From: Methanomicrobiales archaeon
GTDB taxonomy: Archaea > Halobacteriota > Methanomicrobia > Methanomicrobiales > Methanospirillaceae
Direction of reading: 5' to 3'
DNA: 5,175 bases
Assembly: GCA_017883495.1 (NCBI GenBank)
Contig: JADGNL010000014.1
Span: 1 to 5,175, forward strand
In this document: positions 1 through 4,621 of the stretch, one piece after another
Layout of the letters: the number at the start of each line of letters is the position of its first letter
Numbering within the stretch: the stretch's first letter is position 1
Translations under genes and position numbers: made by a program
The notes under the pieces: model-generated
The model's input: only the letters and a program-made list of their open reading frames with translations
What the model was told of the DNA's origin: nothing
Database searches by the model: none

Positions 1-255
1 GAGAACGTGATCCGGCGGCGGGGCATGTATACAGATGGGAGGCGCCACTATTCAAGCTTCACCGTCGACTCCGCCTTCGTGCGGCAGGTGCGCGGGAACC
101 GCGTGAAAACGGTCCTGCGACAGTTGAATTATCAGAGTAATATTTATATTTTATTGCAACGTTTCGGCCTAATTTGTCCTATTATACTCGATTATCGTCC
201 ACATTCCCGGAAACTTCTTATACCCGCCTCGGCAGCACTACCCATCCTGCATTAG
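1..255 (+). CDS. Possible 3' part of an upstream reading frame or gene remnant; function unknown
   Basis: A frame open from the window edge ends at a TAG at 253-255. In codons 1-40 (to about base 120) roughly five of six third positions are G or C, as expected for a real gene in this genome. From about base 125 the DNA turns AT-rich and this bias disappears although the frame stays open. The GC-rich part encodes a basic stretch containing RRRGMYTDGRRHYSSF and FVRQVRGNRVKTVLRQ, which I do not recognise. It could be the tail of an upstream gene, a truncated gene whose end has been replaced by intergenic DNA, or a small gene starting at GTG 7 or ATG 25. A competing frame stops at TAA 138-140, just before a T-rich tract, but its third-position bias is weak. 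Low confidence that any of it is translated. Confidence 0.25.
   Translation, partial: ENVIRRRGMYTDGRRHYSSFTVDSAFVRQVRGNRVKTVLRQLNYQSNIYILLQRFGLICPIILDYRPHSRKLLIPASAALPILH
126..225 (+). promoter_or_regulatory. AT-rich upstream region with several TATA-like boxes, before the GH57 gene
   Basis: This is the only strongly AT-rich stretch in an otherwise GC-rich window. It holds three box-A-like sequences: TTTATATTTTATT at 143-155, TATTATAC at 180-187 and CTTATAC at 217-223. The last lies in the context AAACTTCTTATACCC, which resembles the AAC-CTTTAT-CC boxes before prk and before the phosphatase gene. Archaeal transcription starts about 25-28 bases downstream of box A, so the last two boxes would start mRNAs near 210 and 247, giving a leader of roughly 75-115 bases for the GH57 gene. 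The first T-rich tract could instead, or also, end transcription of an upstream gene. Which box is used cannot be decided from sequence. Confidence 0.4.
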
Positions 256-262
256 GTGAGAC

Positions 263-281
263 GGCCAGCGGCGCCGTGGCC
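263..281 (+). repeat. Imperfect GC-rich palindrome in the GH57 leader
   Basis: GGCCAGCGGCGCCGTGGCC can pair GGCCA with TGGCC around a self-complementary core. It sits in the presumed 5' leader, 30 bases before the AGGAGG. It is short, and such palindromes arise by chance in GC-rich DNA, so a role as a leader hairpin is only a possibility. Confidence 0.25.
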
Positions 282-310
282 ACTCCACGCCTATCGGCCA
301 ACGTCGCTAT

Positions 311-316
311 AGGAGG
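311..316 (+). promoter_or_regulatory. Strong ribosome binding site that decides the GH57 start
   Basis: AGGAGG (followed by T) is a perfect match to the archaeal anti-Shine-Dalgarno sequence and the best such site in the window. An ATG at 318-320 lies only one base after it, too close for normal initiation, and in a different frame from the enzyme. The GH57 frame has its first plausible start, ATT, at 325, eight bases after the AGGAGG and at a usual spacing. An in-frame TAG at 310-312 excludes any start further upstream. Confidence 0.8.
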
Positions 317-324
317 TATGCGTC

Positions 325-1782
325 ATTCCCGAGATCGTCCTAGGATTCGAGGTCCACCAGCCGCTGCGGCTGAGGAGAGCATTCCGCCGCGAGGCGGCCC
401 CAGTCGAGCCCGGCCGGTACTTCGACCCGGCAAACCGCGAGATCCTGGAGCGGGTCGCGGATCGCTGCTACGACCCGGCCGGCCGCATCGTCCTCGATAG
501 CCTCGACGCCGGCCACCAGTTCGCCTTCTCGTTCTCGGGCACGCTGATCGAGCAGCTCGAGCGCTGGCGCCCGGATACGCTCGAGCAGTTCGGCCAGGTG
601 GCCCGTCACCGCAACACCGAGGTGCTCGCCCAGACCTACTACCACTCCGTCGCGTCCCTCTTCCGCGACAAGACGGAGTTCGCGAAACAGGTGTACCAGC
701 ACATGGACATGCTCTGGGACCTCTTCCACGTGCGCCCCACCACGTTCGAGATCACCGAGGTCATCTACTCGAACGAGATTGCAGCCCGGGCAGGGGAACT
801 CGGATTTCTCGCCGCATACACGGAGGGGGTGCCGCGGATCCTCGGGGATCGCTCACCGAACAGGATCTACCTCTGTTCGGGCATGCCGACCCTCCTTCGG
901 AACACCCATCTCTCGGATGAGATCGCCTACCGCTACGGAGGGGCGCTCGCGGACCGGCACGATCCCGCCGAGACCCTCGAGGTCGAGGCGTACGCGGACA
1001 AGGTGACCGCGATCGCCGACCCCGTCATCTCGGTCTTTAAGGACTTCGAGACCTACGGAGAACACTTCGGCGCCGAGACCGGGATTCTCGACTTCCTCCG
1101 AGCCCTGCCCGACGCCCTCGCCGAACGCGGTGTCGCCACGACTCTGCCGCGCCGCGTGATCGCCGATCATCAGCCCGAGGATGTCCTGAGCATTCCCGAG
1201 CCGATCTCGTGGGCCGACCGGGAGAAGGATCTCTCGGCCTGGGCCGGGAATGCGATGCAGCTCGCCGCGATAGCGGCCGTCGAGCGGGCCGAGGTCTACG
1301 CCGACGATCTGGATCTCTGGCGCAACCTCCAGATCAGCGACCACTTCTATTACATGGCCATGAAGGACGGCGGGTGCGGCGAGGTTCACGCCCTCTTCGC
1401 CCACCAGCAGCCCGAAGAGGCCTTTGAGACGTACATGGAAGCGATCGCGGCGTTCACGGAGCAGGGGGTGGCGACCAAGCACGACAAGGAGGCGGCGCGT
1501 GCGCTTCGTGCGCTCCCACCGGGGCTCGCATTCCACTTCCGGACGCCGGGCGGCGGCAACGGACACATGGCCTACGATCTGGACTCGTTCGCGACCCTCA
1601 TCCGGGAGGTCCCGCCGGAGTCGGTCCGGTACCACCAGGCCCGCGGAGACTTCGCACGCTGGTTGCGGGAGGCGGTTGGCGACGGCGAGGTGGCCGCCCG
1701 CATCGAGGGGCTTGACAATCCGGCCGGGATCGCCGAGCGGCTCGACGAGGCGCGGGAGATATTATGGAGTCGCTTAAGTTAG
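325..1782 (+). CDS. Glycoside hydrolase family 57 (alpha-amylase-like), probable ATT start
   Basis: This encodes about 485 residues of a GH57 enzyme, a retaining hydrolase or transferase of alpha-1,4-glucans and probably cytoplasmic, as no signal peptide is seen. The N-terminus holds GFEVHQPLRL (residues 7-16), the family's first conserved region with HQP at 11-13. Later come NTEVLAQTYYHS (about 97-108), FEITEVIY (141-148) with E145 the likely nucleophile, DFETYGEH (240-247) with D240 the likely acid/base, and SWADREKDLSAW (295-306). These fit the methanogen alpha-amylase-like subgroup; roles of individual residues are inferred from the family. The GTG at 598 would remove the first conserved region and is not credible as the start. 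The frame is open from 313, but the only start-like codon near the AGGAGG is ATT 325, giving (M)PEIVLGFEVHQP. The 3' end overlaps the glycosyltransferase gene by 19 bases, which suggests coupled translation and a shared role in glycogen turnover. The exact activity (amylase, branching or 4-alpha-glucanotransferase) cannot be fixed from sequence. Confidence 0.9.
   Translation: MPEIVLGFEVHQPLRLRRAFRREAAPVEPGRYFDPANREILERVADRCYDPAGRIVLDSLDAGHQFAFSFSGTLIEQLERWRPDTLEQFGQVARHRNTEVLAQTYYHSVASLFRDKTEFAKQVYQHMDMLWDLFHVRPTTFEITEVIYSNEIAARAGELGFLAAYTEGVPRILGDRSPNRIYLCSGMPTLLRNTHLSDEIAYRYGGALADRHDPAETLEVEAYADKVTAIADPVISVFKDFETYGEHFGAETGILDFLRALPDALAERGVATTLPRRVIADHQPEDVLSIPEPISWADREKDLSAWAGNAMQLAAIAAVERAEVYADDLDLWRNLQISDHFYYMAMKDGGCGEVHALFAHQQPEEAFETYMEAIAAFTEQGVATKHDKEAARALRALPPGLAFHFRTPGGGNGHMAYDLDSFATLIREVPPESVRYHQARGDFARWLREAVGDGEVAARIEGLDNPAGIAERLDEAREILWSRLS
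1754..1758 (+). promoter_or_regulatory. Ribosome binding site of the glycosyltransferase gene, inside the GH57 gene
   Basis: GGGAG ends five bases before the ATG at 1764. It lies within the last codons of the GH57 gene, so ribosomes finishing that gene arrive at the next start, consistent with translational coupling. Confidence 0.55.
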
Positions 1783-2897
1783 GCTTCTTCTGCTGGGAGT
1801 CGCTCCACGCGGTCCGGCTCGGCGGGCTCGCCAACGCGGCCACTCATCTCGCCGAGGCGCTCGCGAAGGAACACGAGGTCCACTTCTTCACCCGCGGCGA
1901 CGCTCCGGATCGCGAGGTCGCCGGGGTCTCGTACCACTACTGCCAGCCTGCGGGTAAGAACATCGTCGACTACTGCCGGTCGATGAGCCGACAGATGGTC
2001 GACTGCTTTGCTCAGGTCGATGGCAACTTCGACTACCTCCATTTCCACGACTGGCACACGGTCGAGGCGCTCCGCGCCCTGCAGGATCAGAACACGATCT
2101 TCTCGTTCCACTCGACCGAGTTCGGCCGGCACGGCAACACGGTTGGAACCGAGAAGATCTATCGGGATATCACGGAGATCGAGCGGACCGGCGCGCATCT
2201 CGCCCAGCAAGTGACAGCGGTCTCGGGGGTGCTCAAAGACGAGGTAGTCAGCCTCTATGAGATCCCCGAGGAGAAATGCGAGGTCGTCCCGAACGGCGTG
2301 ATCCCGCGAGAGTACCAGCGGACCGTCAACGCCGAGCGTGTCAAGCAGGAGTACGGTGTCCCCCCGGACGCTTCTATGATCCTCTTCATCGGCCGGTTGG
2401 TTCACCAGAAGGGGCCCGATCTCCTGCTCGACGGCATGCCTCATATACTCAACGAGCACCCCGATGCCCATATACTGATCGCCGGGGACGGGCTGATGCT
2501 GGCCGGTCTTCAGGCCCGGGTCAGAGGGATGCCGGTCCGGTTTCTCGGTCTGATCCCGGATGCGGAGTACGTCCGTCTTCTCAACGCGGCCGATCTCGTG
2601 GTGATCCCGAGCCGGAACGAGCCGTTCGGTCTCGTCCTGCTCGAGGCCTGGTCGGCCTCGCGGGCCGTGGTCGCGACGAACGTCGGCGGCCTCTCCGAGA
2701 ACATCGACCACCTCATCGACGGTGTGAAGGTTGCGGTCAGCCCGACGGCCATCGCACAGGGGATCAACCGGGTCATCGGCGACCCTTCGAGGCTCAGAGC
2801 ACTGGGCGCCGAGGGTCTGCAGAAGCTCGAGACCCGGTTCCGCTGGGATGCGATCGCGGAGACGTTCACGGGGATCTATCGCGCGATCGGCTCGTAA
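1764..2897 (+). CDS. GT4-family glycosyltransferase, glycogen/starch synthase type
   Basis: The product is a 377-residue GT-B fold glycosyltransferase that probably transfers glucose from a nucleotide sugar (ADP- or UDP-glucose) to a growing alpha-glucan. The N-terminal domain has CWESLHAVRLGGLANAA (10-26), where the Gly-Gly loop helps bind donor and acceptor, HFHDWHT (93-99) and FHSTEFGRHGN (115-125). The C-terminal domain has VVPNGV (174-179), FIGRLVHQKGPDLLL (208-222) with R211 and K216 in the usual donor-phosphate positions, and EPFGLVLLE (286-294), the EX7E motif of retaining GT4 enzymes. The length is compact compared with bacterial GlgA (about 480) but usual for archaeal members. The ATG at 1764 has GGGAG five bases upstream, and the N-terminus matches the family start. 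The overlap with the upstream GH57 gene supports a joint role in glycogen metabolism. A related transferase acting on another glucan or glycoconjugate cannot be excluded, since GT4 substrates are hard to predict. Confidence 0.88.
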   Translation: MESLKLGFFCWESLHAVRLGGLANAATHLAEALAKEHEVHFFTRGDAPDREVAGVSYHYCQPAGKNIVDYCRSMSRQMVDCFAQVDGNFDYLHFHDWHTVEALRALQDQNTIFSFHSTEFGRHGNTVGTEKIYRDITEIERTGAHLAQQVTAVSGVLKDEVVSLYEIPEEKCEVVPNGVIPREYQRTVNAERVKQEYGVPPDASMILFIGRLVHQKGPDLLLDGMPHILNEHPDAHILIAGDGLMLAGLQARVRGMPVRFLGLIPDAEYVRLLNAADLVVIPSRNEPFGLVLLEAWSASRAVVATNVGGLSENIDHLIDGVKVAVSPTAIAQGINRVIGDPSRLRALGAEGLQKLETRFRWDAIAETFTGIYRAIGS

Positions 2898-2920
2898 GGT
2901 GCCCTTCTCGTGGATGGGTG

Positions 2921-2935
2921 CCCCCCTTCCCTTTT
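2921..2935 (+). terminator. Possible pyrimidine-tract terminator after the glycosyltransferase gene
   Basis: CCCCCCTTCCCTTTT begins 24 bases after the stop codon and ends in four T. Archaeal polymerase can terminate at T-rich tracts without a hairpin, but four T is short. The separate promoter before prk makes a transcript end here plausible. Weak call. Confidence 0.3.
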
Positions 2936-2958
2936 ACGCGGGCTCGGGACCTGTGTCT

Positions 2959-2972
2959 CCCCAGCCGTGGGG
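2959..2972 (+). repeat. Small hairpin CCCCA-GCCG-TGGGG between the glycosyltransferase and prk
   Basis: A perfect 5-bp inverted repeat with a 4-base loop lies directly before the larger 8-bp inverted repeat and shares base 2972 with it. It could form part of a 3' end structure of the upstream mRNA. By itself it is short enough to be chance. Confidence 0.3.
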
Positions 2973-3003
2973 GTCGCCGCGATGCGGGGATGCTCCGGCG
3001 ACC
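2972..3003 (+). repeat. Perfect 8-bp inverted repeat upstream of the prk promoter
   Basis: GGTCGCCG at 2972-2979 is matched exactly by CGGCGACC at 2996-3003, with 16 bases between. The element ends 21 bases before the prk box A, where archaeal regulators that bind beside the promoter commonly sit. It overlaps a set of GATGC direct repeats. Either a protein-binding operator or an RNA stem at the 3' end of the upstream transcript would fit; the sequence does not tell which. Confidence 0.45.
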
Positions 3004-3009
3004 GGATGC
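2981..3009 (+). repeat. Three GATGC direct repeats before the prk promoter
   Basis: GATGC occurs at 2981-2985, 2989-2993 and 3005-3009, so the copies are spaced 8 and 16 bases apart. The last two are preceded by G, giving GGATGC. They lie 16-44 bases before box A and could be half-sites for a regulator, although five-base repeats can arise by chance. Confidence 0.35.
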
Positions 3010-3020
3010 AGGTACCCATA

Positions 3021-3031
3021 ACGCTTTATTC
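3021..3031 (+). promoter_or_regulatory. prk promoter (box A) for a nearly leaderless mRNA
   Basis: AACGCTTTATTC contains an archaeal box A (CTTTATTC, 3024-3031) centred about 29 bases before the A of the prk start codon. This places transcription start at or within a few bases of the ATG at 3057. The surrounding AAC-CTTTAT-CC pattern recurs before the phosphatase gene at 4589-4598. Confidence 0.6.
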
Positions 3032-3056
3032 CGGGCGGGCCCGTAGAGCTGGGAGC

Positions 3057-4091
3057 ATGGCAATAAGAACGACGCCGGGCGCAACGGGGCCGAACGGCAC
3101 CAACAACGGCCTGAATTTCAAGGAGATCATCCGCTCCTCGCCCTGCGTCTTCGCCATCGGTGTGGCCGGCGACAGCGGCTCGGGCAAGACCACGTTCACC
3201 CAGTCGATCCGCGAGATCTTTGGCGAGGACCTGGTCACGACGATCACCCTCGACGACTACCACCTCTACGACCGAGCGCAGCGGCGCGAGATGGGCGTGA
3301 CCCCTCTCGACCCGGCCGCAAACCGGATCGACCTGATCGAGGAGCACCTGGCCGAGCTCAAGGCCGGGCGGACGATCATGAAGCCGGTCTACGACCACGC
3401 CGTCGGGACCTTCGGCGCACCCGTCCCGTTCACACCGGGCAAGATCGTGATCCTCGAGGGGCTGCACACGCTCTTCACGCCCCGCCTCCGCGCACTCCTC
3501 GACTTCACCCTCTTCGTCGAGCCCGACCGCGAGGTCAAGGAAGCATGGAAGATCCGGCGGGACATGGCCAAGCGCGGATACGACCGCGACCAGGTGCTCA
3601 AGGAGATCCTCGAACGGCAGCCCGACTACCTCCGGTATATCGCCCCCCAGCGCGGGTTCGCCGACGTCGTGGTCCGGATCTCCCATTCGAAGTACGGGTC
3701 GGCTCTCGCGCAGACCCGGAACGTCTACCAGGTCTCGCTGATCCAGGACCCGATGGACCAGACGGTCGGGGACGTCGACCTCGGGATCGACCTCTTCGCG
3801 ATCCTCTCCCTGGCCGAGCGGAACTTCATGCTCGAGTTCATCAACCACGAGGACCCGCGCCGACGCCGGGGCGAGATCATCTTCGACGGCGAACTCGGCG
3901 GGCATGTGGTCCGCCGGCTCGAGCAGTCGATCGAGGAGCAGACTCACGTTCGGCCGATCGCGATCGCCCGCGGCCGGGAGTACGTGACTGCGGTCGACGT
4001 GGCCCAGCTGATCATCGCCTGGCGGATCATCCACCGCCGAATCTTCCTCGAACGATGTATCGGACCAAATCAGCACGCAAAGGGAATGTAA
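3057..4091 (+). CDS. prk: Phosphoribulokinase, archaeal type
   Basis: This 344-residue P-loop kinase most likely phosphorylates ribulose 5-phosphate with ATP to ribulose 1,5-bisphosphate, the RuBisCO substrate. Walker A is AGDSGSGKTT (37-46). LDDYHLYDR (65-73) follows, with the family's conserved DDYH and D-R positions, then GVTPLDPAANRIDL (80-93), KPVYDH (109-114) and VILEGLH (131-137), all in the order and spacing of phosphoribulokinases rather than shorter uridine kinases. A Gly/Asn/Thr-rich tail of about 20 residues precedes the conserved part. The frame is open further upstream, but the ATG at 3057 is chosen because box A lies about 29 bases before it and the conserved sequence starts soon after. 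In Methanomicrobiales this enzyme, characterised from Methanospirillum hungatei, works with form III RuBisCO in the reductive hexulose-phosphate pathway. RuBisCO and hexulose-phosphate synthase are not in this window. A related sugar or nucleoside kinase is the less likely alternative. Confidence 0.88.
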   Translation: MAIRTTPGATGPNGTNNGLNFKEIIRSSPCVFAIGVAGDSGSGKTTFTQSIREIFGEDLVTTITLDDYHLYDRAQRREMGVTPLDPAANRIDLIEEHLAELKAGRTIMKPVYDHAVGTFGAPVPFTPGKIVILEGLHTLFTPRLRALLDFTLFVEPDREVKEAWKIRRDMAKRGYDRDQVLKEILERQPDYLRYIAPQRGFADVVVRISHSKYGSALAQTRNVYQVSLIQDPMDQTVGDVDLGIDLFAILSLAERNFMLEFINHEDPRRRRGEIIFDGELGGHVVRRLEQSIEEQTHVRPIAIARGREYVTAVDVAQLIIAWRIIHRRIFLERCIGPNQHAKGM

Positions 4092-4094
4092 CCA

Positions 4095-4103
4095 TTATAT
4101 ATA
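4095..4103 (+). promoter_or_regulatory. TATA box of the winged-helix gene, just after the prk stop codon
   Basis: TTATATATA starts four bases after the prk stop and is the clearest TATA box among the gene-proximal promoters here. Its centre is 31 bases before the ATG at 4130 and only 19 before the ATG at 4118. A transcript beginning near 4125 would therefore lack the 4118 codon, which favours 4130 as the start. Confidence 0.65.
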
Positions 4104-4129
4104 CGAGAGATGCACCAATGGGCAGGGAT

Positions 4130-4381
4130 ATGTCGACCGCAAGCCGTATCCGCGAGAGCTACAATGATAGCCAAGAGCGGATCGTTCTCTACCTGCGGAC
4201 GGCGCTTCGCAGGGGCAAGTACTATTACAAGTCGAAATACATCGCCCGCGACCTCGGGCTATCGTCCAAGGAGGTCGGGACCAACATGGCGATCCTGGCC
4301 GAAATCTGCGAGGATCTGACCATTATCCGCTGGTCCTACTCCAACAGCACGACCTGGATGGTCACCCCGAAGGGGGCGTAA
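4130..4381 (+). CDS. Small winged-helix protein (DUF7123-like), possible transcription regulator
   Basis: An 83-residue, basic, probably cytoplasmic protein. SQERIVLYLRTALRRGKYYY (about 14-33) looks like the first helix. SKYIARDLGLSSKEVGTNMA (about 35-54) reads as a helix-turn-helix in which LGLSSKEVGTNM would be the turn and recognition helix. IIRWSYSNSTTWMV (about 66-79) suits a beta wing. The size and pattern resemble small winged-helix proteins widespread in methanogens and haloarchaea, listed to my memory as DUF7123; that name is from recognition, not a search. The ATG at 4118 would add four residues but falls before the likely transcription start. The next ORF starts six bases after this stop and probably shares the mRNA. 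DNA binding is likely; the target is unknown, and prk next door is only a guess. Confidence 0.8.
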   Translation: MSTASRIRESYNDSQERIVLYLRTALRRGKYYYKSKYIARDLGLSSKEVGTNMAILAEICEDLTIIRWSYSNSTTWMVTPKGA

Positions 4382-4387
4382 TCCCGC

Positions 4388-4573
4388 GTGCCGCGCGTCG
4401 AGTTCGTCTCGCGGATCGAGTTCGTGGCTCAGGTGGACGACGAGAAGGATTGCCTGATGGCCCAGGACGAGACCCAGGCGAACCCGGGATCGCTCTGGTT
4501 CAACATCGATGTGCCGAAGGGGCATGGGTTCGCGAGCGGCGATCAGGTTCGGATCACGATCGAGCGGGTCTGA
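4388..4573 (+). CDS. Small unknown protein of 61 residues, GTG start
   Basis: I do not recognise this product. It begins at GTG 4388, six bases after the winged-helix stop, and ends at TGA 4571-4573. The N-terminal part (VEFVSRIEFVAQVDDE) alternates polar and hydrophobic residues like a beta strand, and the C-terminus GDQVRITIERV has the same character, suggesting a small beta-rich domain. There is no signal peptide or membrane segment. No good ribosome binding site is seen; a G-rich run lies about 10-15 bases upstream, so translation may depend on coupling to the previous gene. An in-frame ATG at 4457 would give only 38 residues. Third-position GC is high as in its neighbours, and the ORF fills the gap neatly, which supports a real gene. 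Confidence 0.6.
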   Translation: MPRVEFVSRIEFVAQVDDEKDCLMAQDETQANPGSLWFNIDVPKGHGFASGDQVRITIERV

Positions 4574-4588
4574 TCCCTCTTCTCCAGA

Positions 4589-4598
4589 ACCTTTATCC
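4589..4598 (+). promoter_or_regulatory. Promoter (box A) of the metallophosphatase gene, leaderless
   Basis: AACCTTTATCC lies with its centre about 28 bases before the ATG at 4622, placing transcription start at the start codon. There is no Shine-Dalgarno sequence before this ATG, as expected of a leaderless gene. The box closely resembles the prk promoter. Confidence 0.6.
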
Positions 4599-4621
4599 AC
4601 GCCACTGCCGTATCCGGGGCC

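Noticed and set aside
174..500. ORF in frame with ATG 318 after the AGGAGG
   Set aside because: Its product is a low-complexity Arg/Pro/Ala-rich shadow of the GH57 frame, and the ATG is only one base from the AGGAGG.
598..1782. GTG at 598 as start of the GH57 gene
   Set aside because: The same frame continues upstream with the conserved HQP region and FSFSGTLIEQL; starting at 598 would remove an essential part of the catalytic domain, and no ribosome binding site precedes it.
1779..2711. 310-residue minus-strand ORF opposite the glycosyltransferase gene
   Set aside because: Same shadow effect; composition is Asp/Arg/Val-rich with no recognisable motif.
2910..3056. N-terminal extension of the prk frame to 2910
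   Set aside because: It is non-conserved in character, overlaps the inverted repeat and box A, and the promoter position fits the start at 3057.
2934..4076. 380-residue minus-strand ORF opposite prk
   Set aside because: Long antisense ORFs are expected in GC-rich genes with strong third-position bias; the Asp/Glu/Arg/Val-rich product shows no family motifs, while the + strand is clearly phosphoribulokinase.
4118..4120. ATG 4118 as start of the winged-helix gene
   Set aside because: It is only 19 bases from the centre of the TATA box, so it would lie before the expected transcription start; not excluded if read-through from prk supplies the mRNA.
3545..4129. Extension of the winged-helix frame upstream through prk
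   Set aside because: The extra part is an Arg/Pro-rich shadow of prk; the TATA box at 4095-4103 fits a start at 4130.
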